A DNA stretch of 64,000 nucleotides, taken from positions 48,442,501 to 48,506,500 of the forward strand of contig CP142452.1 in NCBI GenBank assembly GCA_038049695.1, written 5' to 3'. The position numbers and the translations under genes were made by a program. The notes under the pieces were generated by a model. The model had not been told where the DNA came from, ran no database searches, and saw only the letters and a program-made list of their open reading frames with translations. This stretch comes from Cinnamomum chago. Lineage: Eukaryota > Streptophyta > Magnoliopsida > Laurales > Lauraceae. Shown here one piece after another: positions 1-11,251 of the stretch; position 1 is the stretch's first letter; each line of letters starts with the position of its first letter.

Positions 1-2
1 TG

Positions 3-3000
3 ACTGTGGCAACCCCAGTAGGTAAAGAAGTTGTTTGTAGAACCTTTTATCCTAGTTGCACAGTCCAGATAGGAGAAGTGGTTTTAACCGCAGATCTCAT
101 TTCTTTGGAGATGTTTGATTATGATGTCATCTTAGGGATGGATTGGCTGGCAGGGTACCATGCCACAATGGATTGTTTCCATAAGACCCTTACTTTCAAG
201 TTGGTTGAGACACCCGCAGGAGTGTCGTTTCAGGGAGAGAGGAGGAATCCTCGTGCAGGGTTTGTTTCAGCGTTGAAGGCTGACAGACTTTTGAGAAGTG
301 GTTGTGAAGCTTATTTAGTGTTTATCACGGAGGATAAACGGTCCCAAGGGGTGGAGGAGATCCCAATTGTTTGGGAGCTCCCGGATGTTTGTCCGGAGGA
401 GATTCCAGGTTTGCCACCCATGAGAGAGATCAATTTCACTATCGAGTTGCTACCAGGGACCGCTCCGATATCTATTGCACCATATAGAATGGCAACAGCG
501 GAGTTGGGAGAGTTGAAGACCCAGTTACAAGAGTTATTGGACAAAGGTTTTGTTAGACCAAGTGTTTCACCATGGGGAGCTCCAGTGTTGTTTGTTAAGA
601 AGAAGGATGGTTCGATGAGGATGTGTATAGATTACAGAAGATTGAACCAAGTGACCATCAAGAACAAGTATCCATTACCAAGAATAAATGAATTGTTTGA
701 TCAGTTGCAAGGTGCATCATACTTTTCGAAGATTGACTTGAGATCTGGTTACCATCAGCTGAGAGTTAGAGAAACAGATGTGTTGAAAACAGCTTTCCGG
801 ACGAGATATGGCCACTATGAGTTCCTAGTGATGCCATTTGGGTTGACTAATGCACCGGCAGTGTTCATGGCATTGATGAACAAGATATTTGCAGAGTATC
901 TAGATCAGTTTGTTGTAGTGTTTATTGATGACATTTTGGTGTACTCCAAGACCAAGGAAGAGCATGAAGAGCATTTGAGGATTGCATTGCAACTCTTGAG
1001 GGAGAATCAGCTGTATGCTAAGCTTAATAAGTGTGAATTTTGGCTAGACCAAGTAGCATTTCTAGGGCACATTATCTCAAGAGAAGGATTGTCAGTGGAT
1101 CCGTCCAAGATTGAAGCAGTAGTGAATTGGGAAAGACCGAAGAATGTGACAGAAATCAGGAGTTTTCTGGGATTGGCAGGTTACTATCGGAGGTTCGTGC
1201 AAGGTTTTTCGTCGATTGCGTCACCTTTGACGAAGTTGACAAGGAAAAATGCACCATATGTGTGGACAGAGCAGTGTGAAGAGAGTCTCCAAGAGCTAAA
1301 GAAGAGATTGACTACAGCACCAGTCCTTACTTTGCCATCCGGGAGCGGCAGTTTCACCATTTTTACCGATGCTTCGAATGTTGGACTTGGTTGTGTGTTG
1401 ATGCAAGAGGGAAAAGTGATTGCTTATGGATCTCGACAGTTGAAAGAGCACGAGAAGAACTATGCCACCCTTGATTTGGAGTTAGCAGCGGTTGTGTTCG
1501 CGTTGAAAATGTGGAGACATTACCTCTATGGAGAGCAGTTCGAAGTCCACTCCGACCACCGCAGCTTACAGTACTTGTTTTGCAGAAAGAATTGAACATG
1601 AGGCAGAGAAGATGGATGGAATATATTAAGGACTATGATTTTCCAATCAAGTACCACCCGGGGAAGGCTAATGTAGTTGCGGATGCCTTGAGTAGGAAAT
1701 CGGTAGGCTTGGCAAACCTAAGTGGCACTTGTATTTTCGAACAGTTTGAAGAGTTGAGTTTAGACTTACAGCCTCTAAGGAAGGGTGTTTTGTTAGCTAA
1801 CATGACGGTGTCAGAACCTTTTTTCATTCAGAAGATCAAGGACAGTCAGTTGCAAGATCCAGAGTTGGTTAAGATTTCAGAGCATATAGCAGAACGTCCT
1901 GACTTCCGTTTTGTTGATGGAGTTTTGTATTACCGTGACCGTCTGTGTGTGCCTAACATTGAAGATTTGAGGAACGACATCATGACTGAGGCTCATAGCA
2001 CGAAGTACTCTATGCATCCAGGCAGCACAAAGATGTATCAGAATTTGAAGGGTAGATTTTGGTGGAACAACATGAAGAGAGAGATTGCAGCGTTTGTCTC
2101 CCGTTGCATGACCTGTCAGTTGATTAAGGCAGAGCATCAGAGGCCTCCAGGCTTGTTACAGCCATTAGAAATTCCGGAATGGAAGTGGGAGCACATTACT
2201 ATGGACTTTATTTCGGGATTACCGAGGACTAGTAGAGGCAACGATGCGATTTGGGTCATTGTGGACCGTCTCACCAAGTAAGCGCATTTCCTTGCTATGA
2301 AGACAGGGAAGAAGATGCACATGCTACCTTTGGCAGAGTTGTTTGTCAGCGAGATTGTCAGTCGTCACGGGCAGCCAGTTTCTATCACATCTGACAGAGA
2401 CAGCAGATTTGTCTCGGGGTTCTGGAAGACATTGCACGAGTCTATGGGTACGAGATTACAGTTTAGCACAGCGTATCACCCTCGGACAGATGGCCAGTCA
2501 GAGAGGACGATTCAGACTTTAGAAGACATGCTCCGTGCTTGTGTGTTAGATTTCAAGACTCAATGGGATGAGACTCTACCATTGTGTGAGTTCGCGTACA
2601 ACAACAGCTACCACTCGAGCATTGGGATGGCTCCTTTTTAGGCTTTGTATGGCAGAAGGTGTAGGACACCTGTTTGTTGGGAAGAAGTCGGCACTCGCAG
2701 TTTCCATGGACCGACTATGGTTAGTGAGACCAGCGACAAGATCAAGTTGATTCAAGAGCGTCTGAAAGTGTCCCGGAGTAGACAGAAGAGCTATGCAGAC
2801 TCCCACCGCAGAGATTTACAGTTCAAGGAAGGAGACAAGGTTTTCTTGAAAGTGTCACCTACAAGGGGAACATTGAGATTTGGACAGAAGGACAAGCTAT
2901 CACGGAGATACATTGGACCCTATGACATTGTGAGCAAGATTGGTGACGTGGCCTATAGATTGGCCTTACCACCTGAGCTATCTGGTGTACACAACGTCTT

Positions 3001-3286
3001 CCATGTGTCTATGTTGAAGAAGTATGTTCCCGATCCTTCGCATGTACTTCGGCATGAACCATTAGAGATCAGAGAGGATGCTACCTATGTAGAGAAGCCC
3101 GTTGAGATCATCGACACAAAGGAACAAGAGTTGAGGACTCGGACTATTCAGTGGGTGAAAGTATTGTGGGAGAATCATGGACCGGAAGAGGCAACGTGGG
3201 AATTACGAGATCAAGTGCAGAAGAAGTACCCACATCTTCTACCAGAGGTGAGTCTTATGTTTCATTTGGAGGACCAAATGCCCTAA
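3..3286 (+). pseudogene. Tekay-like pol, copy A (5' truncated by window edge)
   Basis: Polyprotein remainder starting just after the aspartic-protease active site, then reverse transcriptase with a FIDD catalytic box, RNase H, zinc-binding integrase N-terminus, integrase core and a C-terminal chromodomain-like segment. It is near-identical to copies B and C. Breaks: a private one-base deletion in a T run at 1578-1581 (four T where copy B has five) shifts the frame in late RNase H. The reading then stays in one frame but meets TAA at 2279-2281 and TAG at 2639-2641, both shared with B and C. The last codons run up to the polypurine tract. It cannot make a full polyprotein. Family assignment rests on the RT/RNase H sequence style and the chromodomain. 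Confidence 0.93.
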
Positions 3287-3297
3287 GGGGTGGAGGA
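3285..3297 (+). other. Polypurine tract of copy A
   Basis: The purine run aaggggtggagga lies immediately 5' of the LTR1 start (tgtaagacc) and overlaps the end of the pol reading frame. It is the expected plus-strand primer site of an LTR retrotransposon. Identical tracts precede LTR2 (11239-11251) and LTR3 (19195-19207). Confidence 0.85.
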
Positions 3298-4507
3298 TGT
3301 AAGACCCCGACCCGAGTGAACCCGATTAGTGTTAATTAAGTTGCGTGTTAGTGCTAAGCTTGATTAGTGTTTTTGGTTAAGTTGGGTTTAGAATAACCTT
3401 GATTCTAGTTTTGGGCTACTTTGAGTGTTTTGATGGCTAGTGGAGCCCTTTGGGGGTTCCCTTTTCGGCTTTGCGTTTTCTTGAGAAATTTTCCCGATTT
3501 GTTGTGAATTGTGTTTTTGGCCCGTTGCATTCATCTTGAGGAATCCTACAACTTTCATGTTGATCCCGTCCTCGTTTGAGATCCCGAAACCCGATTTCAT
3601 AGCCTTGAGGGTAAAACAGTCATTTCACACCAAATCTGTACCCAAAACTTGATATTCCCGAAACCCGCGAAACATACACTTTTTGGAAACTAGATATTTC
3701 GACGAACATTTCTTCCTTCTTCGTCGAATTCATCCGAGGACCCGAGAGAGATGATTTCAGCCAATGTAGCTCCTTTAGTTGTGGGACCCAACCCAACTCA
3801 CTTGTTAACAAGGGAAGCCATTTCCCATTCATTTCATTCTTCATATTCCAGCACAAGAGGAGAGCCTAGGGTTTCCTTGCTTTTCTCTTCTTCTTCTTGC
3901 TTCTCCATCTCCAATCCACACCAAACTTGCATCAACCAAGAAATGGAGAACATCTTCTTCTTCCTCTTCACCATGGCTCCCTATTGATACCATTTGTGGA
4001 GAAAACCCTCCATTCCAAGACCTCCATTGAGCTTACTCTTGCCATTAGAGGACCTTAAAGGTAAGTAATCATCCCCATCTCCTAGATTAGTGTTCCTCTA
4101 GCCCTTGAGAAGCTACATTTGCATTATTGTTGGTTCTTTCATTTTCATTCTTTGTGTAACCCATTTTAGGGTTGTTTTTGGGGGTTTTTTTTATTGTAGC
4201 TTGGCTTTGAGCAATAGAAGTGAATAGAGGCTTGATTTCAGCTAGCTTGGACTTGAGGCAAGTGAATGTTTGGATGTTTTTTTTTAGTTTGAAATGGTTT
4301 GGTGAAGTATTTATGGACTTTCCATGCTTTCATTAATGTGTTTTTAGTTGAAATAAATGCTCATAATGCATCTTGATAGCCTCATTTAATGCCTTGGAAA
4401 ACATGTGTTTAAGTCATCTTGTTTATAGTTCTAAGTGGTTGTTGATGTGTTGGAAGGAAAGGAAAAAGGGAAGAAAAATCAGTGTCCCGGACCTGCTACA
4501 CGCCCAG

Positions 4508-4582
4508 GTCCGATCGATCGGACGTGCAGGCCGATCGATCGGTCTGTTTTTAACTGAGAGGCTTTTTGAGCCGATCGATCGG
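4508..4582. repeat. Palindrome cassette, GATCGATC type, in LTR1
   Basis: Three CCGATCGATCGG palindromes; the first extends to a perfect 16-bp palindrome (4508-4523), the others are at 4531-4542 and 4571-4582. The same cassette is at 12462-12536 in LTR2, at 27967-28041 in LTR3 (second palindrome mutated on its left arm), and in inverse orientation at 49999-50071 in another Tekay-type LTR. Confidence 0.9.
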
Positions 4583-5530
4583 ACTCTGTGCATAAATGGG
4601 TTTTGATAAAAAAAAAATTTGTGGACCTTGGCTACCCTCCTTGGACTCACTTGACCATATGTGAGAGCGTCTTGAGCCGATGCTCTTCACGGTTGGTTCG
4701 GATGCATCGAAGTTGAATCTATTTCAATCTTGAACGGGATGGAACGACACGATATCTTCTTCATACCTAAATGCAAAGTCTATTTCCTTGGGTATCGCGA
4801 ATTCTATTCCTTTCGGTGACTGAGTAGGTTGCTCGATGGTTCCGGGTTGACATCATACTTAGGATGGACCGTTTATAGTCTTGATTTTTCTATCATAGCA
4901 TCTAGTACTATCCATAAGCTCAATTTAAGTTTTGAAAATCGTAAAAGTGGATAAGGAGCCCGGAATGTCTTCAAACTCAAGGAGTACCAAGTCATTTCCA
5001 TAATCGACATACGGGACCCCTATCCACTCAAATAGATCTTAAAACCATTATCTTTCCCGAATTGGTATAGTTCATTATATTCTTCATTTCCAAGATTTAC
5101 ATTACATGACTTGTTTTCCCCGAAGCATTGTTATACACTTGAAATGGTTACTTGACCCGAAGTGCATTGCACCACATGATATGTCAGTGTGCCCTTGAGC
5201 ACCCCCGTCTCGCCCGTTTGATTATATATTTGTACTTGATTTACTTGCATTGTCTCGATTGTATTTGACCTATGAGTCGGCACCACTAAGCTTGGATAAC
5301 CTCGTTGGTTTGATCCACCGACTTGGAGATCCCAATCTTGTCCCGCCAGCTGCAGTTTGGATCCCGCTACCAGGTCATTACCGTGGTCTTGTCCCGATGC
5401 CGCAGATTGCTACTGTGGTCCCCGATGCCCGGCTCGCTACCGTGGTCATGTATAGTATATGTATATGTAATTATATGAGATCCCTTGTTTCTCCTCACCT
5501 CGAGTGACTGAGATCAGGGCCTAGTTATTG

Positions 5531-5552
5531 CTCTATCACCTTAGTGATAGAG
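5531..5552 (+). other. Conserved LTR hairpin
   Basis: CTCTATCAC and GTGATAGAG are perfect 9-bp arms around a four-base loop. The hairpin is unchanged in LTR2 and LTR3. A weaker version with broken pairing occurs in the minus-strand Tekay-type LTRs near 41915-41940 and 46510-46535. The role is unknown; a structured LTR RNA is possible. Confidence 0.6.
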
Positions 5553-6288
5553 GACTTAGCTTCGTGTGGTCGCCATCTTGCTTGTTCCTGATTCCTTGGA
5601 TACCCTATGAGTTTTATCTTGTTTACATGTTTTTCTAACAAATGATTTATCTATTTTATGAAAGTTCTTGCTTAAACAGATTTCCTTGCTTTTCGAGATA
5701 TTTCATCTATTATATGTTGTTGTATCTTCTCACTCTCTTGCCAGACCGTCGTGTCTGATCCTTTGCTTTGGTACTCAGGTCCCGTTGCCGGTTTCCTTGA
5801 GGAGGAGCCGGAGGAGGCGGTAGGTGAGCTACAACCTCTAGTTGAGTGGCGTGCTGACGATGTCATGTGGACATCGGGTTGCTGCAAGAGGCGTAACATT
5901 TTGGGGAGAACTTATTAACCATTCTTTTGGGTTATTATTTTGTAATATTGGCCTTTGTTGGCCTCTAATTTTGGGGAATGTAACTAAATGATATTTTGTC
6001 TAACTTTAACAACTTTTGGGAAACTTGCTATAGATCATTGCTCATTCTGATCCAGTTTTAATATTTGATATTAATGCTGGCATGATTAGAGATAGTCTAC
6101 TATTTGATTTGCTACTCGCTTCCGCACTCAAAAGAAATATTCATGCAAGGTTGTGATATTCTCACCGCGGACACCTGTGGGAAATTAAATAAGTTGTATA
6201 GTGTGGATGTAGATAATCCTCTTTAATCATTATTCACCAAGTGTCCCGATCCCGGATTGGGGATTCCCGGTCCGGGGTCGCGACAGAC

Positions 6289-6300
6289 TGGTATCAGAGC
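6289..6300 (+). other. Primer-binding site, initiator tRNA-Met (copy B)
   Basis: TGGTATCAGAGC, three bases after the LTR1 end, is the usual plant PBS complementary to the 3' end of initiator tRNA-Met. Copy C has the same site at 14245-14256. A 150-bp untranslated leader follows, ending in TTTTGCAG just before the gag ATG, which looks like a splice acceptor. Confidence 0.93.
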
Positions 6301-6446
6301 AAGACGTGTTTCAAGCAATTAAAAGAAACTAGAAATCCTAAGGACGTGGCGAGGATCCGTTAGATCTTTCGTTAGCTAGTATCGTGTGAGCAATGTGTGA
6401 CCCTTTTATTGGATTATTATGTGCTAACCATTTGTTTTGCAGCATC

Positions 6447-9400
6447 ATGCCTCCACGTAAGAGACCGTTGAATGGCAACCCTACTGCAAGCAGTAGTGAT
6501 CATACAGGGCCTCTAGAAGAGGATATAGTGGAGAACAATCCACCTAATCAATTTCAGGAAATGATGCAAGCCATGCTTGACCAGCAACGTCAAGCTAATG
6601 AGAACCAGGCCAGATTGCAAGAGCAGATGCTCAAAAGGGAAGAAGATCATGCTAGAGAGATGACATAAATGCAGAGGCAATTGCTTGAGGTCTTGCAAAG
6701 AAGACCAGCTCCGGTTCAACCCCAACCAGCTATAGTCATAAACCAAAGGCAACATGATCCCAATGCCTTGTTTGGACGGTTCAGGAAAAGAGCTCCGAAG
6801 GAATTCCTTGGGGAAGAGGACCCACTAGCTGCAGATGACTGGTTGGAACACACCGAGAACATCTTTGAGATCTTTCAGTGTACGGGAAGTGATAGAGTGA
6901 AGCTAGCATCATCCCTTTTTGTTGGCACAGCAGATAGATGGTGGAAGACGGTAAGAGAAGAATATAGAACCATGGCTGATGCAGAAGTGTGGGCAAACTT
7001 CAAGTGGCAGTTTCATGAAAAATATGTACCCGCTCACGTCAAGAAGCAAAAGGCTATAGAGTTTCAGCAGTTGGTGCAAGGGAGCATGACAGTCCTCGAA
7101 TACCTTACCAAGTTCGAGAGATTGTCTAGGTATGCCCCGGAGTTGGTGGATACCGTTGAGAAGAAAATCGCTAAATTCTTTGAGGGGCTCAATCCCTTCA
7201 TTGAGAGAGATGCCACCGGAGTGGTGCCACCGGTAACTTTTGATGAGGCAGTGAAGAGAGCCTACAAATTTGAGAACTTCCACAACAAAATCCTCAAAGT
7301 GCAAGGCAAGAGTCCAGCCCAGCAGCAGCAGAACTATCAGCATCAAAGGAACCATCAGAACAAGAGACAGAGGACAGAACCAAATGCTCAGGGTCCATTG
7401 GTTTGTACCCATTGTGGGAAGACCCATGAGAGTGCACAATGTCGTACGTTGACAGGAGCATGTTTCAGATGTGGCTCCATGGCCCACCAGATGAGAGATT
7501 GCCCAAGGCAGAACAGACAGAATCAGCAGCAGCAGCAAGGGCCACAACGTCCACCACCACAGCATGCATTGGTTGTCCAAAACCAGCCTAGGCCACTTCA
7601 GCAGCAAGCACCACAGCAGCAGCAGTTTAGACAGCAGCAGCAGCATAGACCACAGCAACAACAACAACAAGCTCGTCAGCAGGGACAGAACCCAAATCAG
7701 CGTGCACCTCAGCAGCATAGGAATGCACCCCAAGGCAGGCCACAGCAGGCACAGAATAGGCCCCAACAGCGAGGCCAAATCTACGGAGTCAACAGAGTGG
7801 ATGCAGAGGCAGCGAGTAATGTTGTAGAAGGTACACTCCTTGTTTATGGGATTAAAGCTATGATTTTGTTTGACCCTGGCTCTACACATTCTTTCGTGTC
7901 CCATAAGTTTGCTAAGTTGATTGATATGCATGCTATAGAACTGGAGTTCATTTTGACTGTGGCAACCCCAGTAGGTAAAGAAGTTGTTTGTAGAACCTTT
8001 TATCCTAGTTGCACAGTCCAGATAGGAGAAGTGGTTTTAACCGCAGATCTCATTTCTTTGGAGATGTTTGATTATGATGTCATCTTAGGGATGGATTGGC
8101 TGGCAGGGTACCATGCCACAATGGATTGTTTCCATAAGACCCTTACTTTCAATTTGGTTGAGACACCCGCAGGAGTGTCGTTTCAGGGAGAGAGGAGGAA
8201 TCCTCGTGCAGGGTTTGTTTCAGCGTTGAAGGCTGACAGACTTTTGAGAAGTGGTTGTGAAGCTTATTTAGCGTTTATCACGGAGGATAAACGGTCCCAA
8301 GGGGTGGAGGAGATCCCAATTGTTTGGGAGCTCCCGGATGTTTGTCCGGAGGAGATTCCAGGTTTGCCACCCATGAGAGAGATCAATTTCACTATCGAGT
8401 TGCTACCAGGGACCGCTCCGATATCTATTGCACCATATAGAATGGCAACAGCGGAGTTGGGAGAGTTGAAGACCCAGTTACAAGAGTTATTGGACAAAGG
8501 TTTTGTTAGACCAAGTGTTTCACCATGGGGAGCTCCAGTGTTGTTTGTTAAGAAGAAGGATGGTTCGATGAGGATGTGTATAGATTACAGAAGATTGAAC
8601 CAAGTGACCATCAAGAACAAGTATCCATTACCAAGAATAAATGAATTGTTTGATCAGTTGCAAGGTGCATCATACTTTTCGAAGATTGACTTGAGATCTG
8701 GTTACCATCAGCTGAGAGTTAGAGAAACAGATGTGTTGAAAACAGCTTTCCGGACGAGATATGGCCACTATGAGTTCCTAGTGATGCCATTTGGGTTGAC
8801 TAATGCACCGGCAGTGTTCATGGCATTGATGAACAAGATATTTGCAGAGTATCTAGATCAGTTTGTTGTAGTGTTTATTGATGACATTTTGGTGTACTCC
8901 AAGACCAAGGAAGAGCATGAAGAGCATTTGAGGATTGCATTGCAACTCTTGAGGGAGAATCAGCTGTATGCTAAGCTTAATAAGTGTGAATTTTGGCTAG
9001 ACCAAGTAGCATTTCTAGGGCACATTATCTCAAGAGAAGGATTGTCAGTGGATCCGTCCAAGATTGAAGCAGTAGTGAATTGGGAAAGACCGAAGAATGT
9101 GACAGAAATCAGGAGTTTTCTGGGATTGGCAGGTTACTATCGGAGGTTCGTGCAAGGTTTTTCGTCGATTGCGTCACCTTTGACGAAGTTGACAAGGAAA
9201 AATGCACCATATGTGCGGACAGAGCAGTGTGAAGAGAGTTTCCAAGAGCTAAAGAAGAGATTGACTACAGCACCAGTCCTTACTTTGCCATCCGGGAGCG
9301 GCAGTTTCACCATTTTTACCGATGCTTCGAATGTTGGACTTGGTTGTGTGTTGATGCAAGAGGGAAAAGTGATTGCTTATGGATCTCGACAGTTGAAAGA

Positions 9401-11240
9401 GCACGAGAAGAACTATGCCACCCATGATTTGGAGTTAGCAGCGGTTGTGTTCGCGTTGAAAATGTGGAGACATTACCTCTATGGAGAGCAGTTCGAAGTC
9501 CACTCCGACCACCGCAGCTTACAGTACTTGTTTTTGCAGAAAGAATTGAACATGAGGCAGAGAAGATGGATGGAATATATTAAGGACTATGATTTTCCAA
9601 TCAAGTACCACCCGGGGAAGGCTAATGTAGTTGCGGATGCCTTGAGTAGGAAATCGGTAGGCTTGGCAAACCTAAGTGGCACTTGTATTTTCGAACAGTT
9701 TGAAGAGTTGAGTTTAGACTTACAGCCTCTAAGGAAGGGTGTTTTGTTAGCTAACATGACGGTGTCAGAACCTTTTTTCATTCAGAAGATCAAGGACAGT
9801 CAGTTGCAAGATCCAGAGTTGGTTAAGATTTCAGAGCATATAGCAGAACGTCCTGACTTCCGTTTTGTTGATGGAGTTTTGTATTACCGTGACCGTCTGT
9901 GTGTGCCTAACATTGAAGATTTGAGGAACGACATCATGACTGAGGCTCATAGCACGAAGTACTCTATGCATCCAGGCAGCACAAAGATGTATCAGAATTT
10001 GAAGGGTAGATTTTGGTGGAACAACATGAAGAGAGAGATTGCAGCGTTTGTCTCCCGTTGCATGACCTGTCAGTTGATTAAGGCAGAGCATCAGAGGCCT
10101 CCAGGCTTGTTACAGCCATTAGAAATTCCGGAATGGAAGTGGGAGCACATTACTATGGACTTTATTTCGGGATTACCGAGGACTAGTAGAGGCAACGATG
10201 CGATTTGGGTCATTGTGGACCGTCTCACCAAGTAAGCGCATTTCCTTGCTATGAAGACAGGGAAGAAGATGCACATGCTACCTTTGGCAGAGTTGTTTGT
10301 CAGCGAGATTGTCAGTCGTCACGGGCAGCCAGTTTCTATCACATCTGACAGAGACGGCAGATTTGTCTCGGGGTTCTGGAAGACATTGCACGAGTCTATG
10401 GGTACGAGATTACAGTTTAGCACAACGTATCACCCTCGGACAGATGGCCAGTCAGAGAGGACGATTCAGACTTTAGAAGACATGCTCCGTGCTTGTGTGT
10501 TAGATTTCAAGACTCAATGGGATGAGACTCTACCATTGTGTGAGTTCGCGTACAACAACAGCTACCACTCGAGCATTGGGATGGCTCCTTTTTAGGCTTT
10601 GTATGGCAGAAGGTGTAGGACACCTGTTTGTTGGGAAGAAGTCGGCACTCGCAGTTTCCATGGACCGACTATGGTTAGTGAGACCAGCGACAAGATCAAG
10701 TTGATTCAAGAGCGTCTGAAAGTGTCCCGGAGTAGACAGAAGAGCTATGCAGACTCCCACCGCAGAGATTTACAGTTCAAGGAAGGAGACAAGGTTTTCT
10801 TGAAAGTGTCACCTACAAGGGGAACATTGAGATTTGGACAGAAGGGCAAGCTATCACGGAGATACATTGGACCCTATGACATTGTGAGCAAGATTGGTGA
10901 CGTGGCCTATAGATTGGCCTTACCACCTGAGCTATCTGGTGTACACAACGTCTTCCATGTGTCTATGTTGAAGAAGTATGTTCCCGGTCCTTCGCATGTA
11001 CTTCGGCATGAACCATTAGAGATCAGAGAGGATGCTACCTATGTAGAGAAGCCCGTTGAGATCATCGACACAAAGGAACAAGAGTTGAGGACTCGGACTA
11101 TTCAGTGGGTGAAAGTATTGTGGGAGAATCATGGACCGGAAGAGGCAACGTGGGAATTACGAGATCAAGTGCAGAAGAAGTACCCACATCTTCTACCAGA
11201 GGTGAGTCTTATGTTTCATTTGGAGGACCAAATGCCCTAA
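6447..11240 (+). pseudogene. Tekay-like gag-pol, copy B
   Basis: One frame from ATG 6447 (MPPRKR...; an upstream ATG at 6393 lies in the leader) to TAA 11238-11240. Order: Gag with capsid-like domain (about 6826-7150); Gln-rich tract (7290-7770) holding two zinc knuckles, a variant CX2CX3HX4C from 7404 and a canonical CX2CX4HX4C at 7461-7502; protease with DPG in place of the usual D[ST]G (Asp at 7872); RT with FIDD at 8874-8885; RNase H about 9316-9560; integrase zinc finger about 9930-10090; integrase core with first Asp at 10158; chromodomain-like end about 11040-11190. Breaks: private TAA 6666-6668 in Gag (GAA in copy C), shared TAA 10233-10235 between the first and second catalytic Asp of integrase, shared TAG 10593-10595. 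The frame is otherwise preserved, so decay is recent. Confidence 0.95.
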
Positions 11241-11251
11241 GGGGTGGAGGA
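11239..11251 (+). other. Polypurine tract of copy B
   Basis: aaggggtggagga directly before LTR2. Its first bases belong to the pol stop codon, so coding sequence and plus-strand priming site overlap. Confidence 0.85.

Larger units (their letters stand above)
3298..6285 (+). repeat. LTR1 of the Tekay array (2988 bp)
   Basis: Begins TGTAAGACCCCGACC and ends GGGGTCGCGACA, bounded by a polypurine tract and a primer site. It holds no gene; short frames in it are chance. Internal marks: three CCGATCGATCGG palindromes (4508-4582), degenerate ~27-bp repeats built on ACCGTGGTC (about 5361-5447), and a perfect hairpin (5531-5552). It differs from LTR2 at about ten positions by eye. Confidence 0.93.

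Noticed and set aside
3751..3987. 78-codon frames repeated in all array LTRs (3751, 11705, 19661)
   Set aside because: Repetition only reflects the LTR copies; the frame is altered in LTR3 and has no homology.
4508..4582. Repeated short palindromes considered as a CRISPR-like array
   Set aside because: Unequal spacing, only three copies, no unique spacers of constant length, and location inside a plant LTR.
6909..7931. Long Leu-rich minus-strand frame opposite the Tekay gag (also 14865-15887)
   Set aside because: It is the antisense of the CAG-rich Gln tract and gag; the Leu runs are a by-product and no promoter or homology supports it.
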